A stretch of DNA of 46,909 bases from Cytophagales bacterium CG12_big_fil_rev_8_21_14_0_65_40_12 (GCA_002786855.1 PCUU01000079.1:1-46909), one strand, 5' to 3'. Shown: positions 16,770-26,392, counted from the stretch's first letter. The notes: a model not told the origin generated them from the sequence alone. Numbers and translations: made by a program.

Positions 16770-17891
16770 ATGGTCAGAGTTCAAATGCTAATACTTTTTC
16801 TAGGGCTTTTTTATTTTCGATCCTCTGCTCAAGATCGCTATATATTCAAAGGGGTGGTAATGGATGCCGAAACCAAGGAAACTTTGCCTTTTGCGTCCGT
16901 CTTTATGGCCAATACCACTTTCGGAACAGTAAGTAACGAAAAGGGAGAATTTAGCATTGATGTAAGGAATGCCGGATCTTATGACTTGATTGTCAAGTTC
17001 GCAGGTTATGCAACTTACGCCCGTTCCTTTCAAATATTTGAACCTCTAGAGATTGAATTGGATATTCAACTCACGGTTGAAACCCGATTTATTGGGGGTG
17101 TGACCGTTACAGCAAAAAAGGACGAAGAATGGCGGAGAAATTTAGAAAGTTTTAAGAAAGGCTTCTTAGGAACTTCTCCTTTCGCTGAGCAATGCAAAAT
17201 ATTGAACGAAGATAAAATCGACTTCTATTATGATGCCGAAAACAATGTTTTTGAAGCATTTGCCAAGGAACCGCTGATTATTGAAAATAGGGCACTCGGT
17301 TATAGGCTCAAATATATCTTGGAGGAATATAAAGTATTCAATCGCGAGCGTTACATGCGCTTTTATGGTTTTCCAGTATTCGAAGAGTTGAAAGAAGGTA
17401 AAGAACCAAGGAAGAGATGGTTGAACAATAGAGAAATGGCTTATCACGGTTCTACAGATCATTTTTTCTCAGCGCTTTTCAATAATAAACTGAAAGAGGA
17501 GGGTTATGCAGTTCAGCCAGCGCGCAAGGAAGATGGCAAAATGTACCTCGATAAAAACGAAATGGACTTGTTTTCCTTAGTGAGCGAGGGCAGCAATCAG
17601 AATTCTAAGAGGTTGAGTTTTGAAAATTGGCTTTTTGTTACTTACAAAGGTGGTAAAAGTAGGTTTGGACGTAATTCAAGCAATGGCAGGATCACGGTTT
17701 CATCGGGTACAGTTATGGGCAATAATCCAGTGTCGGAGGTAAGAATGTTTGAAGGAAAAACCTTTGTTGAATTTGAATCCAACGGGTATGTCTATAATCC
17801 TCTTGATTATGTTGTCAATGGCTATTGGAGCAATCAGAAAGTTGGGGATTTGATGCCAATAAACTACGTTCAAATTAGAGGGGTAAAGTAA
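16770..17891 (+). CDS. CarboxypepD-regulatory-like domain secreted protein
   Basis: 373 residues. The leader VQMLILFLGLFYFRSSAQ ends in a clear signal-peptidase site. Residues 23-100 form a carboxypeptidase-regulatory-like domain (YIFKGVVMDAETKETLPFA, TVSNEKGEFSIDV). The remaining part is rich in charged and aromatic residues (RYMRFYGFPVFEEL, PLDYVVNGYWSNQKVGDLMP) and I cannot assign it. It sits on the opposite strand between menE and menD, 19 bases from the menE start and 3 bases from the menD stop. An internal ATG at 16785 is a possible start. Confidence 0.75.
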   Translation: MVRVQMLILFLGLFYFRSSAQDRYIFKGVVMDAETKETLPFASVFMANTTFGTVSNEKGEFSIDVRNAGSYDLIVKFAGYATYARSFQIFEPLEIELDIQLTVETRFIGGVTVTAKKDEEWRRNLESFKKGFLGTSPFAEQCKILNEDKIDFYYDAENNVFEAFAKEPLIIENRALGYRLKYILEEYKVFNRERYMRFYGFPVFEELKEGKEPRKRWLNNREMAYHGSTDHFFSALFNNKLKEEGYAVQPARKEDGKMYLDKNEMDLFSLVSEGSNQNSKRLSFENWLFVTYKGGKSRFGRNSSNGRITVSSGTVMGNNPVSEVRMFEGKTFVEFESNGYVYNPLDYVVNGYWSNQKVGDLMPINYVQIRGVK

Positions 17892-17894
17892 GTT

Positions 17895-19598
17895 TTATTG
17901 ACTAAAACTTTCGATCACCAGCTTTTTATATTCATTAAAGCTTTCAGTATTCTTATCTGCATTCGTTTTGATCTCCAAAATCTTAGCAGTTTTACTCGTC
18001 AAATAGAAGCTTTCTAAATGTCCCTTCAAGTCTTTAAGGTTGGCGCAGGTTTGGTACTCGAAGCCAAAATCTTTGGCAGTATTCTCTGCTGATAGCACTT
18101 GCTTGGTCACAAAATACTCTTCAAGTTCGGCCTGGCGTTTAGGCCCATCAATCATTTTAAAAATGCCGCCACCGTTGTTGTTGAAAACAATTACCCTCAG
18201 ATTTTTGAGATTGTAATTATGCCAGAAAGCATTTCGATCATAGAAAAAGGCCATATCGCCTGTGAACAAAACCACTTGGTTCTTTTGGCTTAGCGCAGCG
18301 CCTACGGCTGTGCTATTGCTGCCATCAATTCCGCTAGTTCCTCTATTTGCAAAAACAGTCAAGTTTTTACCCTGAGGCAAGCCTAGGATGTTCGCATATC
18401 TAACAGACATACTGTTCGCGAAATGGAGGATCGATTTATTCGGAACAGCACCAAGGCTTACTTGGAATGCTTGTAATTCGCTGAATTTTCTGCTTTTAAC
18501 AAACTGCTCTTTTTGCTTCTCAACTCGGAGATTGGCGTTTTGCCATTGATTTATGAAGTTGAAATCTCCTTTTCCACCAATGAACTTGATAAACTCCGTA
18601 AAGAAGGTTTCTGGATGGATATCAAAAGTTTGGGTTAAATGCTGCAAGGTATCGTTGATGCGATCGGATGGTGAAATATGCCAGTGCTCCGTGGGTGGAT
18701 TATTTCTTAAAAACAACTTCAGGTTTTTAGAAATCAAGGATTTGCCCACTGTAATCAACAAAGTTGGTGCTAAGTCTTGATGTACAGGATTAAGCTGTGG
18801 GTTAAGAAAAGAATCTTGGTTGGTAATCACACCTGGCAATTCTTGAAGGTTACTGATAATATCTGCGATGACTGGTATTCCAGCTTTCTCAGCAAATCGG
18901 TACAGCGCATTTTGAAGTCCTTTGTCAAAATCGAGTTGTCCCAACACTATCGCCTTTTTACTATGTTGCTGCCATTGGTAACCTAGCTTTATCCAATCTT
19001 TGCGATCGAGATTTTTGACCGCAAATTTTTGTTGAATGATCCTGACTTCAGGAAAGCTTATAATTTCATTTCTTTCTGGATAAAAAGGTTCTCTGATGGG
19101 GACGTTGACATGAACAGGCCCTTGCTTGTTTTTCGCGATGATAATGGCCTCATTGATCACTCGATTACAATGCCATTTTACATCTTTATGACTAGCATCC
19201 GCTGGTAAGTCGAAATTTGCCAAAACGTGTTTGCCGTAAATGCCAGATTGCTGAATCGTTTGCCCATCGTATTGGTTTGTCCATTCTGCAGGTCGGTCAG
19301 CGGTCAAAATAATCAATGGAATTTCTTGATAAAAGGCTTCTGCGATGGCAGGTGCATAATTGTAAGCTGCCGACCCAGAGGTGCAAATTAAAGCAACTGG
19401 CAACTTTTGCTGTTGCGCAATTCCTAAGGCAATAAAGGCTGCCGAACGTTCATCAGAAATTACTTTGGTTTCGATATCAGGATGGCGAACAAATGCCAAG
19501 GTTAGTGCAGCGGACCTTGATCCAGGCGAAATGATGGCCGTTTTTATGCCGTGTCCGGCACAAATAGTAGCAATATCGTTGATGTGTTGAAGTATCAA
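17895..19598 (-). CDS. menD: SEPHCHC synthase (MenD)
   Basis: 567 residues, full length for MenD, a thiamine-diphosphate enzyme that joins 2-oxoglutarate to isochorismate. The N-terminal Pyr domain shows ISPGSRSAALTLAF and the catalytic-glutamate segment VISDERSAAF near residues 45-55. The C-terminal PP domain has GTSGIDGSNSTAVGAAL, GDMAFFYDRNAF and NNNGGGIF, which bind TPP and Mg. The start overlaps the menF stop by 4 bases (ATGA). Second reaction of classical menaquinone synthesis. Confidence 0.96.
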   Translation of the reverse strand: MILQHINDIATICAGHGIKTAIISPGSRSAALTLAFVRHPDIETKVISDERSAAFIALGIAQQQKLPVALICTSGSAAYNYAPAIAEAFYQEIPLIILTADRPAEWTNQYDGQTIQQSGIYGKHVLANFDLPADASHKDVKWHCNRVINEAIIIAKNKQGPVHVNVPIREPFYPERNEIISFPEVRIIQQKFAVKNLDRKDWIKLGYQWQQHSKKAIVLGQLDFDKGLQNALYRFAEKAGIPVIADIISNLQELPGVITNQDSFLNPQLNPVHQDLAPTLLITVGKSLISKNLKLFLRNNPPTEHWHISPSDRINDTLQHLTQTFDIHPETFFTEFIKFIGGKGDFNFINQWQNANLRVEKQKEQFVKSRKFSELQAFQVSLGAVPNKSILHFANSMSVRYANILGLPQGKNLTVFANRGTSGIDGSNSTAVGAALSQKNQVVLFTGDMAFFYDRNAFWHNYNLKNLRVIVFNNNGGGIFKMIDGPKRQAELEEYFVTKQVLSAENTAKDFGFEYQTCANLKDLKGHLESFYLTSKTAKILEIKTNADKNTESFNEYKKLVIESFSQ

Positions 19599-20821
19599 TT
19601 TTCGGAATTCAGAATATTGAGCAGCGTATTGAATTTTAATTCAGTTTCTTCTAGTTCCTTTTCAGGAATAGAATCCTCTGTAACTCCTGCACCTGCATAC
19701 AAAATGGCCGAATCCTTGAGCAGCTGCATGCATCTCAGGTTTACATAAAGATTTGTTTGGTCCTCAATTTGAACAGGACCGAGAAAACCACTGTAATAAG
19801 AGCGCTCAAAACCTTCGTTTGCTAACAAAAAGGCAAGGGCTGGTGCTTTGGGCATGCCTGCAATGGCAGAAGTGGGATGGAGCAATTCAAGCATCACAGT
19901 GCCTAGTTCAGGAAAGTTGGTCTCATCCATGTTCACTTCAAACTCTGTTTTAAGATGAAGCAAGTTTCCTGCGATGGTCGTTTTTGGGCCTTTTTCTTTG
20001 AAATCTCTTAACCTGATTTTTTTAAAGCAGTCGATGATATACCTGCTGACCATTGCCTGTTCTTCAATTTCTTTTTGAGTCCAAGCAGTATCTGAAATAG
20101 TTTTATCTGGATTCCTTTTTTGAGTACCAGCCAAAGCCACTGTTTTGAAAATCGAGTTGTCTACTTCTAATAGAAGTTCAGGGGTTGCACCAAGCCATGT
20201 GCCTGCTTCTGGCATGGAAACAATAGAGACAAACGCATTAGGGTAAGCTTCAGTAAGTCTTAGGTATTTCTGGATCAAATCGAAATCTGAGGCAATCGGA
20301 ATGTGCTTAGTTCTGGCAGGTACTACCTTTAAAAAGGCACCGTCCTGAATTGCCTTTACAGCATCTTTTACGATTTGCAGATAGCTAGAATCTTGGCTTA
20401 GCGATTGGTCGCATAATGAATAATAAGCGGAGGACAAAGTATTTGTGCTAATGAAGCTTTGCACCTCATTGAAAAATTCTTGGAGTGCATTATCATTTCT
20501 ATCATTGAGGCTGGTTTGAAAAGCCATGCCCTCCGTACTTAAAACAAAATGGGCATCACTTTTCAAAAAAAGTGTAGGCTGGTCTTGGTTATGAAAGGGA
20601 GAGAATACAAAACCTTTTTCTGTCTGCTCTAAGTCAAGTCTGGAAACTTCTAGGGCTTTTTCGAACGAAACCATCACATTGATTTCGCTTTGATGGGGTC
20701 GCCTCCAAACCGCGACAGGAAGCGCCATTTTTACAGCCGCATTCAAAATTGATTTTAAAGCAAGCGAAAGCTCAATTCCTTGTAATTCTAATTCCAAAGT
20801 TGACTCCTCGTTCCGATTCAT
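19595..20821 (-). CDS. menF: Isochorismate synthase (MenF)
   Basis: 408 residues, chorismate-utilising fold. Signature segments near the C-terminus are LLHPTSAIAGMPK, ERSYYSGFLGPV and YAGAGVTEDSIPEKELEE, with VVPARTK mid-protein. It converts chorismate to isochorismate. Anthranilate or salicylate synthases share the fold, but coupling to menD by a 4-base overlap fixes the role as MenF. The N-terminal 130 residues are divergent, as is normal. Confidence 0.94.
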   Translation of the reverse strand: MNRNEESTLELELQGIELSLALKSILNAAVKMALPVAVWRRPHQSEINVMVSFEKALEVSRLDLEQTEKGFVFSPFHNQDQPTLFLKSDAHFVLSTEGMAFQTSLNDRNDNALQEFFNEVQSFISTNTLSSAYYSLCDQSLSQDSSYLQIVKDAVKAIQDGAFLKVVPARTKHIPIASDFDLIQKYLRLTEAYPNAFVSIVSMPEAGTWLGATPELLLEVDNSIFKTVALAGTQKRNPDKTISDTAWTQKEIEEQAMVSRYIIDCFKKIRLRDFKEKGPKTTIAGNLLHLKTEFEVNMDETNFPELGTVMLELLHPTSAIAGMPKAPALAFLLANEGFERSYYSGFLGPVQIEDQTNLYVNLRCMQLLKDSAILYAGAGVTEDSIPEKELEETELKFNTLLNILNSEN

Positions 20822-20825
20822 TCAA

Positions 20826-21245
20826 TTACTTTTTAGTCATTACCGCCATGGTAATTCTGCTGATGCAAACCAAGGCACCTTCTTCGTTAGTCACCTTTAT
20901 TTCCCAAATATGGGTGTTTTTTCCAATATGCAAGGCCTTAGCGATTGCATATACCCAACCGTCTTTTACGGCTTTAACGTGATTGGCATTGATTTCTAAA
21001 CCAACACAATACTGTGTTTTTTGATCAACCACGCAATGGGCTGCAAAACTACCTAAGGTTTCGGCCAAGGCCACAGATGCTCCCCCATGCAACAGTCCCA
21101 TGGGTTGTTTAGTGCGATGATCAACAGGCATTTTTGCTTTCATGTAATCTTCGCCCACTTCTATAAACTCTATACCCAAATGTTCAACCATTGTGTTTTG
21201 ACTCATTTGGTTGGCCATTGCCGTATTTACTCCTGATTGAAACAT
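20826..21245 (-). CDS. menI: Hotdog thioesterase, likely DHNA-CoA thioesterase (MenI)
   Basis: 139 residues. Closely resembles E. coli YdiI/MenI: NTMVEHLGIEFIEVGEDYM, MPVDHRTKQPMGLLHGGAS and LAETLGS, with the conserved HGG at residues 53-55 and the putative catalytic Glu62. MenI releases 1,4-dihydroxy-2-naphthoate from its CoA ester. It is the first gene of the menI-menF-menD run, with 4 bases before menF, so context and sequence agree. General PaaI-type thioesterase is the alternative. An internal ATG at 21215 is possible. Confidence 0.85.
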   Translation of the reverse strand: MFQSGVNTAMANQMSQNTMVEHLGIEFIEVGEDYMKAKMPVDHRTKQPMGLLHGGASVALAETLGSFAAHCVVDQKTQYCVGLEINANHVKAVKDGWVYAIAKALHIGKNTHIWEIKVTNEEGALVCISRITMAVMTKK

Positions 21246-21305
21246 GGTGGTTGTAAATTAGTTTCTAGATTTGTGCCTTAATTGGCCAAAAATAGAACAA
21301 AATTG

Positions 21306-21923
21306 ATGATCAAAAAAATATACCTCACGCGACACGGACAAACGGATTTTAATTTGAAAGGCATTGTGCAAGGGAGAGGTGTTGATGCAGATTTGAATGA
21401 AATGGGCAGGGCGCAGGCGCAGGCTTTTTACAAGGCTTACGGTCATCTTAATTTCGACAAACTTTATGTTTCCTCACTCAAAAGGACACATGAATCAATG
21501 AAGGCCTTTATTGATGCGGGTTTGGCCTATGAAGAGTTGCCGGGCCTGGATGAAATCAGCTGGGGTGTACATGAGGGCATGGAAATTAATCAAGCGCAGC
21601 ATGCTTATTATTTTGAAATGATCAGCCGCTGGCAAAATGGAGAGACACATTTGGCCATTGAAGGGGGGGAAAGCCCAGAAATATTGGCAATTCGTCTCAA
21701 ACATGCGTTGGATTACATGCTGAGCAGTGAGCATGAAAAGCAAATTTTGGTTTGCATGCACGGCCGCGCCATGCGTCTTCTTTTGGCAATCATGTTAAAT
21801 TACCCTTACAAAGGCATGGACTATTTTGAGCACAATAATCTTGGTTTATATGAGCTCACCTATACGGGGAAAACTTTCGTGCTCGACAACTACAACGATA
21901 CTAACCACCTGAAGCATTTATAG
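21306..21923 (+). CDS. Histidine phosphatase family protein
   Basis: 205 residues from ATG 21306 (an upstream in-frame start adds 8 residues). The phosphohistidine motif is LTRHGQTDFN at residues 7-16, with a downstream ERTHESM-type segment, a DEISWGVHEG acid, and the second histidine in LVCMHGRAMRLLL. The substrate cannot be told: cobalamin-phosphatase-like and phosphoglycerate-mutase-like members share the motifs. It is divergent from menI and its 3' end overlaps the convergent TPR gene by 23 bases. Confidence 0.88.
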   Translation: MIKKIYLTRHGQTDFNLKGIVQGRGVDADLNEMGRAQAQAFYKAYGHLNFDKLYVSSLKRTHESMKAFIDAGLAYEELPGLDEISWGVHEGMEINQAQHAYYFEMISRWQNGETHLAIEGGESPEILAIRLKHALDYMLSSEHEKQILVCMHGRAMRLLLAIMLNYPYKGMDYFEHNNLGLYELTYTGKTFVLDNYNDTNHLKHL

Positions 21924-23391
21924 CCTCAATTGCAATTTTGGCTTTGCTGTCCAAACTGTTTTTGTAAGGGTGATCTTTGAATTCCAGCACTTTGTTGAAA
22001 TACATTTTTGCTTGTTCTTTATCTCCCTGCTCTAATTTGAGGTAGCCGATCTGCAAAAAGGAGTTAGGCACAAAGTAGGTTTCTGGGAGACTTTCTGCAT
22101 TCGAAATCACTTTATAATAATGGGTTAATGCCAAGTCGAAATTGCCTTTTAAGTGAGCCAATCGTGCTTTTCGATAGTCCAGCTCAAAAATTTCGTAAGG
22201 TTTTATTTTGTCGAGATCGATAGCAGTAACTAAGGAGTCTGCATAAATGTAAAATCCACCGTCAATGGCAAATCTAATTTTAAGTAGATCGAAATTGGGC
22301 AGTGCCTTGGCCGACAATATTTTGTGCGCATTTTTATCTGCTTCTGCTTCAGAATTTTTCATTGCTGCTGCATCGGCCCATGTTTTATTGAAAAGGGCAA
22401 GGTCGTTGTTCAAAAAAAGATAGCACATGGCCAACTTCATCAAGGCGTCTTTCTTCTGTCCGTTACCTTGAAAACCTGCTAGAAAGGCTGAGTAATTTTG
22501 CCCAGCATTGTAATAATCGCCTCCTTGAAACTGGGCTTCTCCAAGTAAGTAATTGAACAAGAAAAGGTTGTTTTGATTCTGCCCAAGTGCTTTTTTTAAG
22601 ATCACCGCTGACTTTTTTGCTTCGTGTGATTTCATTAGAATTAGGCTGGTGATATAGGCTTCTGCCAATGATTTTTCTTCGTTCGAATCGTTATCCAATC
22701 TACTTAAGGCGGCTTTATGATTTTCTAATAAATAGGACTCAATCAAAGCAGAAATGAGGCTGAGCTCAGTATTGAATAGGTTGTCGGCCTTATGAATTTC
22801 TTCGATTTCTTGAAGGCCCAGTGCTACATTACCTTCGAGCCCCAATATGCTCAATACCCATTGTTGATGATCGGGTACAGCCCCAAAAATAACATGGAGC
22901 AAACCCAAGGTTTTATAATTGAGCTTGAATTCTGGATGTTCCTCAATATTATCCTGAATAGTTTTATAGGCTCTTCTAAGGCTCCAAACTCCAGCCCAAG
23001 TATGGCCAAATTTAAGTTTGACAAATGCCCATTGCAATTTGATTTCAGCACGGATAAAGCCAATATAAGGGGAATCACTATTGAGGTCGTCCAGCAAGTC
23101 TAAACGTTCACTTTCTTTATTTTTTAATGCTTCGTATTGGTTTTCGTTTTCTGTAAATACGAGCTCTAACACATCATTCAGATTTTGAAGGTAGATATTG
23201 GCGTATGGAAAACCAGCGATATGCCGTTTGGTAAGGGATTCTCTGTTTTTCTCGAAGCTTAGCCCCAATACTTGCTCATAAGCCTTGCTGAAGTTCTGTG
23301 ATTGTGCAAAGTTTTTTTGAATGGGATATAAAACAAAAAATGGATAGGCAATTAAGCCTATCCATTTTTGAATAGTTTTTATCGAAGCCAC
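21901..23391 (-). CDS. Secreted TPR-like protein
   Basis: About 496 residues from GTG 23391, which falls 4 bases after the stop of the zinc-ribbon gene and directly precedes a leader (IKTIQKWIGLIAYPFFVLYPI); the longer frame to 23463 would overlap that gene by 68 bases. The body is all-helical with several tetratricopeptide-like units, clearest at the C-terminus (FDLALTHYYKVISNAES..., FLQIGYLKLEQGDKEQAKMYFNKVLEF). No enzymatic motif. Probably a periplasmic or membrane-anchored scaffold. Confidence 0.75.
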   Translation of the reverse strand: MASIKTIQKWIGLIAYPFFVLYPIQKNFAQSQNFSKAYEQVLGLSFEKNRESLTKRHIAGFPYANIYLQNLNDVLELVFTENENQYEALKNKESERLDLLDDLNSDSPYIGFIRAEIKLQWAFVKLKFGHTWAGVWSLRRAYKTIQDNIEEHPEFKLNYKTLGLLHVIFGAVPDHQQWVLSILGLEGNVALGLQEIEEIHKADNLFNTELSLISALIESYLLENHKAALSRLDNDSNEEKSLAEAYITSLILMKSHEAKKSAVILKKALGQNQNNLFLFNYLLGEAQFQGGDYYNAGQNYSAFLAGFQGNGQKKDALMKLAMCYLFLNNDLALFNKTWADAAAMKNSEAEADKNAHKILSAKALPNFDLLKIRFAIDGGFYIYADSLVTAIDLDKIKPYEIFELDYRKARLAHLKGNFDLALTHYYKVISNAESLPETYFVPNSFLQIGYLKLEQGDKEQAKMYFNKVLEFKDHPYKNSLDSKAKIAIEAINASGG

Positions 23392-23395
23392 CGAA

Positions 23396-24181
23396 TTAGT
23401 CTGCTTTGGTAGTAGCTGTTTTTCTGCTTCTTTTAGGCTTGGTTTCGTCCTGAACAACTTCATCAGTTACATCTGATAAGATTCTGCCGCAATGCTCACA
23501 AACGATTACTTTTTTTCGTTCGCGAATGTCGGCTTGTCTTTGTGGAGGTACAATGTTGAAACATCCGCCACATGCACCCCTGTCAACAGGAACAACGGCC
23601 AAACCGTTCCTAGCATTTTCTCTCAATTTGTTATAGGAGTTGATCAAACGCTCCTCTATATTCTTCACTGCTTTTTCTCTGTCGTTCAGCAATTTAGCTT
23701 CTTCATCTTGACTTTCTTTGGTCAATACTTCTAGCTCAGCTTTTTTACTATTTAAATCTTTAGAACGCTCAGTAAGCTCTTCGGTAGTTTTTGCCATTTC
23801 AGCATTTTTACCTTCGATTTTGGCATAAGCTTCTTTGATTCTCTTCTCAGAAATTTGAATTTCAAGGTTTTGAAGTTCGATTTCTTTGGTGATTGCATCG
23901 TACTCACGGTTGTTTCGTACGTTCATTTGCTGCTCATTATATTTCTTAATGAGTGCTTCAGAGTTTTTGATCTGAGTTTTATAGTCCGAGATGTTTGTCT
24001 CTAGGTCTTCGGCCTCAGATTTGAATTTATCTATTCTGGTTTGGTAGCCAGCAATTTCATCTTCTAAATCAGCTACCTCATCAGGTAGTGCACCTCTTAC
24101 TTTTTTGATTTCATCTAGCTCAGAATCAATTGATTGTAGATGAGTAAGGGCGTCAAGTTTTTGTGCAACAGTCTTTTCCAT
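23396..24181 (-). CDS. C4 zinc-ribbon coiled-coil protein (CdsZ/COG1579 type)
   Basis: 261 residues. Residues 1-180 are a long antiparallel coiled coil rich in Glu, Lys and Leu. A zinc ribbon follows with two CxxC pairs, GACGGCFN and VCEHCGRIL, and a basic C-terminal tail (KPKRSRKTATTK). The family is widespread and proposed to interact with nucleic acid or secretion components; its function is not settled. It sits 10 bases downstream of the Nif3-like gene, an arrangement I recall in other Bacteroidota. Confidence 0.88.
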   Translation of the reverse strand: MEKTVAQKLDALTHLQSIDSELDEIKKVRGALPDEVADLEDEIAGYQTRIDKFKSEAEDLETNISDYKTQIKNSEALIKKYNEQQMNVRNNREYDAITKEIELQNLEIQISEKRIKEAYAKIEGKNAEMAKTTEELTERSKDLNSKKAELEVLTKESQDEEAKLLNDREKAVKNIEERLINSYNKLRENARNGLAVVPVDRGACGGCFNIVPPQRQADIRERKKVIVCEHCGRILSDVTDEVVQDETKPKRSRKTATTKAD

Positions 24182-24191
24182 TCAAGTTTTT

Positions 24192-25289
24192 TTAGAAGTA
24201 GTGTACGGGATTCGTATTCACCTCTGACAAATAGGTTGCAATATTAGCAAATTTTTCTGTCAAAAATGAATGCAACAGCTCTTTTGTAAACTTTTCACTT
24301 TCATAATGACCAATGTCTGCAATCATGGTTTTTCCCTCCCCATCAAAGAACTCATGATACTTAAAATCTGCGGTCACAAAGGCATCTGCATTTTGAGCTT
24401 TCGCCATTGCTAATAAAAAACTCCCTGCACCACCACAAACCGCCACGGTCTTAATTTTGTCTTCGGATTTGATAGTATACCGAATACTGTTCAGTGTCAT
24501 GCTGCTTTTGAGGTGCCGAAGAAACGCTTGTGTATTTAAAGGTTCGGCAAGTTCACCTATCATTCCAGCACCCAATTCTTGATTTTCGTTTTCGAGAGAT
24601 GTGATGTAATAAGCGATTTCTTCATAAGGATGTGCCGATTTTAAATTCCGTGTAATTGAGTTTCGCAAGTGAGCAGGAAAGATCAACTCAATACGGTCTT
24701 CTTCCACTTCTTGATTTTTGTTGCGCTCGCCAATGGTTGGGTTCGAAAACTCATTGGGTTTGAAATTCCCTTTTCCTGTTACTTGAAAGCTACAATTCGT
24801 GTAGTTGCCGATTTCGCCTGCACCAGCGGCATATAGTGCATCGAGTACTTGTTGAGTGTTCTCAGTAGGGACAAAAGCTACTATTTTCTCTAAAGTTTGA
24901 CTTTTTGGTGCAAGAATTCTGGTGTTCAAAAGACCAATTTTTGAAGCGATTTTATGATTGACTCCAGCCATCACATGATCAAGATTGGTATGTATTGCGT
25001 AAATGGCAATGTCGTTTTTGATGGCTTTGATGATGGTACGTTCCACATAATTCTTTCCATTGATTTGCTTTAAACCTTTAAAAACGATGGGGTGATGCGC
25101 GACAATTAGATTGCAACGCTTTTGAATAGCTTCATCAACGATACTCTCAATACAGTCCAAAGTCACCAGCACCCCTGTGACTTCCCACTGCATTTGGCCC
25201 GTAATGAGCCCCGCGTTATCATATGATTCTTGATATTCCTTTGGTGCTAGTTGTTCTAAGGCCTGAACGATATCCTTGATTTTTACCAT
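24192..25289 (-). CDS. Nif3/DUF34 dinuclear-metal protein
   Basis: 365 residues, the longer form with a CutA-like insertion in the middle (KIVAFVPTENTQQVLDAL). Metal-site segments are VAHHPIVFKGLKQI near residue 65, YAIHTNLDHVMAGVN near 100, and ADIGHYESEKF near the C-terminus. The family is related to GTP cyclohydrolase I type 2 annotations, but its physiological role is unclear. It heads the Nif3/zinc-ribbon/TPR unit and is divergent from lpxK by 41 bases. Confidence 0.92.
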   Translation of the reverse strand: MVKIKDIVQALEQLAPKEYQESYDNAGLITGQMQWEVTGVLVTLDCIESIVDEAIQKRCNLIVAHHPIVFKGLKQINGKNYVERTIIKAIKNDIAIYAIHTNLDHVMAGVNHKIASKIGLLNTRILAPKSQTLEKIVAFVPTENTQQVLDALYAAGAGEIGNYTNCSFQVTGKGNFKPNEFSNPTIGERNKNQEVEEDRIELIFPAHLRNSITRNLKSAHPYEEIAYYITSLENENQELGAGMIGELAEPLNTQAFLRHLKSSMTLNSIRYTIKSEDKIKTVAVCGGAGSFLLAMAKAQNADAFVTADFKYHEFFDGEGKTMIADIGHYESEKFTKELLHSFLTEKFANIATYLSEVNTNPVHYF

Positions 25290-25330
25290 CTTTGCAACTT
25301 TTGAAAGGCTAAGATAGAAACCTGATCAGA

Positions 25331-26392
25331 ATGAAACTCTTGCAATGGCTATTATTTCCAATTTCGGTGCTTTATGGCGGCATAATGTCGTTTAGAAACC
25401 ACCTTTACGATATTGGCAAAAAGCCTCAAGTTGAATTTGATCGTACCATTATTGCAATTGGTAACCTTTCTATGGGGGGAACGGGCAAAACACCCATGGT
25501 GGAATACCTGATTTCGACACTCAAGGGACATTATAAGCTGGCCACCTTGAGTCGTGGTTACGGACGCAAAACTCAAGGCTATAGAATGGTCAAAGCAGAT
25601 GATAATGCAAGCACTGTGGGCGATGAACCTTACCAGTATTTTCTCAAGTTTGGCGATGAAGTAAAGGTTTGTGTAGGGGAAGAGCGAATTTTAGCGATTC
25701 CCTCCGCTATTCTTGAAAGCGAAGAGATTGAAGTCTTTTTGCTTGATGATGCTTTTCAGCACAGAAAGGTTGCTAGGGATTTGAATATCCTGCTCAGCGA
25801 TTATCATCGACCTTTTTATGATGATTATATTTTGCCTACGGGGGAGTTAAGGGAAGGAAGAAATGGAGCTGCACGGGCCGATGTCATCATGATCACCAAA
25901 TGTCCGACAGGGCTAGATGAGATAAGGAAGGATAAAATCACGCAGGCGGTCCAAGTTTATTCAGGAGATAAACCAATTTTTTTCAGCTCCATCGTTTATG
26001 GCGAGCCTAAGCCTGTATTGAAAAGCGAAAAAAGGCAATTAAAGGCGCATTCAGAAGTCATTATGCTAACTTCTATCGCTGACAATCGAACTTTCAAAAA
26101 TCAGATTGAAAATGATTTTAGCATTGTTAAAGAATTTGTTTTTGAAGATCACCATCGCTTTTCTACCAAGGATTTAAACGGGATATTGACTTTTGTGAAA
26201 GCAGCTAAAGCATCGAATTTATCGCTCGTAACGACAGAAAAAGATATGGTACGACTTTTGACAATGGCTGAGCATCCTATTTTTGATGCTTTGGGCATTT
26301 TTTATATTCCAATCAAATTCCAAGTTGATAAAGAAGAGGAATTCAAAAATCTATTGTTTAAAGTGATTGAAGAAAATAAAAACCTCCATTGA
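25331..26392 (+). CDS. lpxK: Tetraacyldisaccharide 4'-kinase (LpxK)
   Basis: 353 residues. Walker A region GNLSMGGTGKTPMV at residues 44-57, followed by LSRGYGRKTQGY, VGDEPYQYF, EVFLLDDAFQHRKV and the ILPTGELREGRNGAARAD block, all family hallmarks. It phosphorylates the lipid A disaccharide at the inner membrane, with an N-terminal membrane anchor (LLQWLLFPISVLYGG). This shows that the organism makes lipid A. Confidence 0.96.
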   Translation: MKLLQWLLFPISVLYGGIMSFRNHLYDIGKKPQVEFDRTIIAIGNLSMGGTGKTPMVEYLISTLKGHYKLATLSRGYGRKTQGYRMVKADDNASTVGDEPYQYFLKFGDEVKVCVGEERILAIPSAILESEEIEVFLLDDAFQHRKVARDLNILLSDYHRPFYDDYILPTGELREGRNGAARADVIMITKCPTGLDEIRKDKITQAVQVYSGDKPIFFSSIVYGEPKPVLKSEKRQLKAHSEVIMLTSIADNRTFKNQIENDFSIVKEFVFEDHHRFSTKDLNGILTFVKAAKASNLSLVTTEKDMVRLLTMAEHPIFDALGIFYIPIKFQVDKEEEFKNLLFKVIEENKNLH

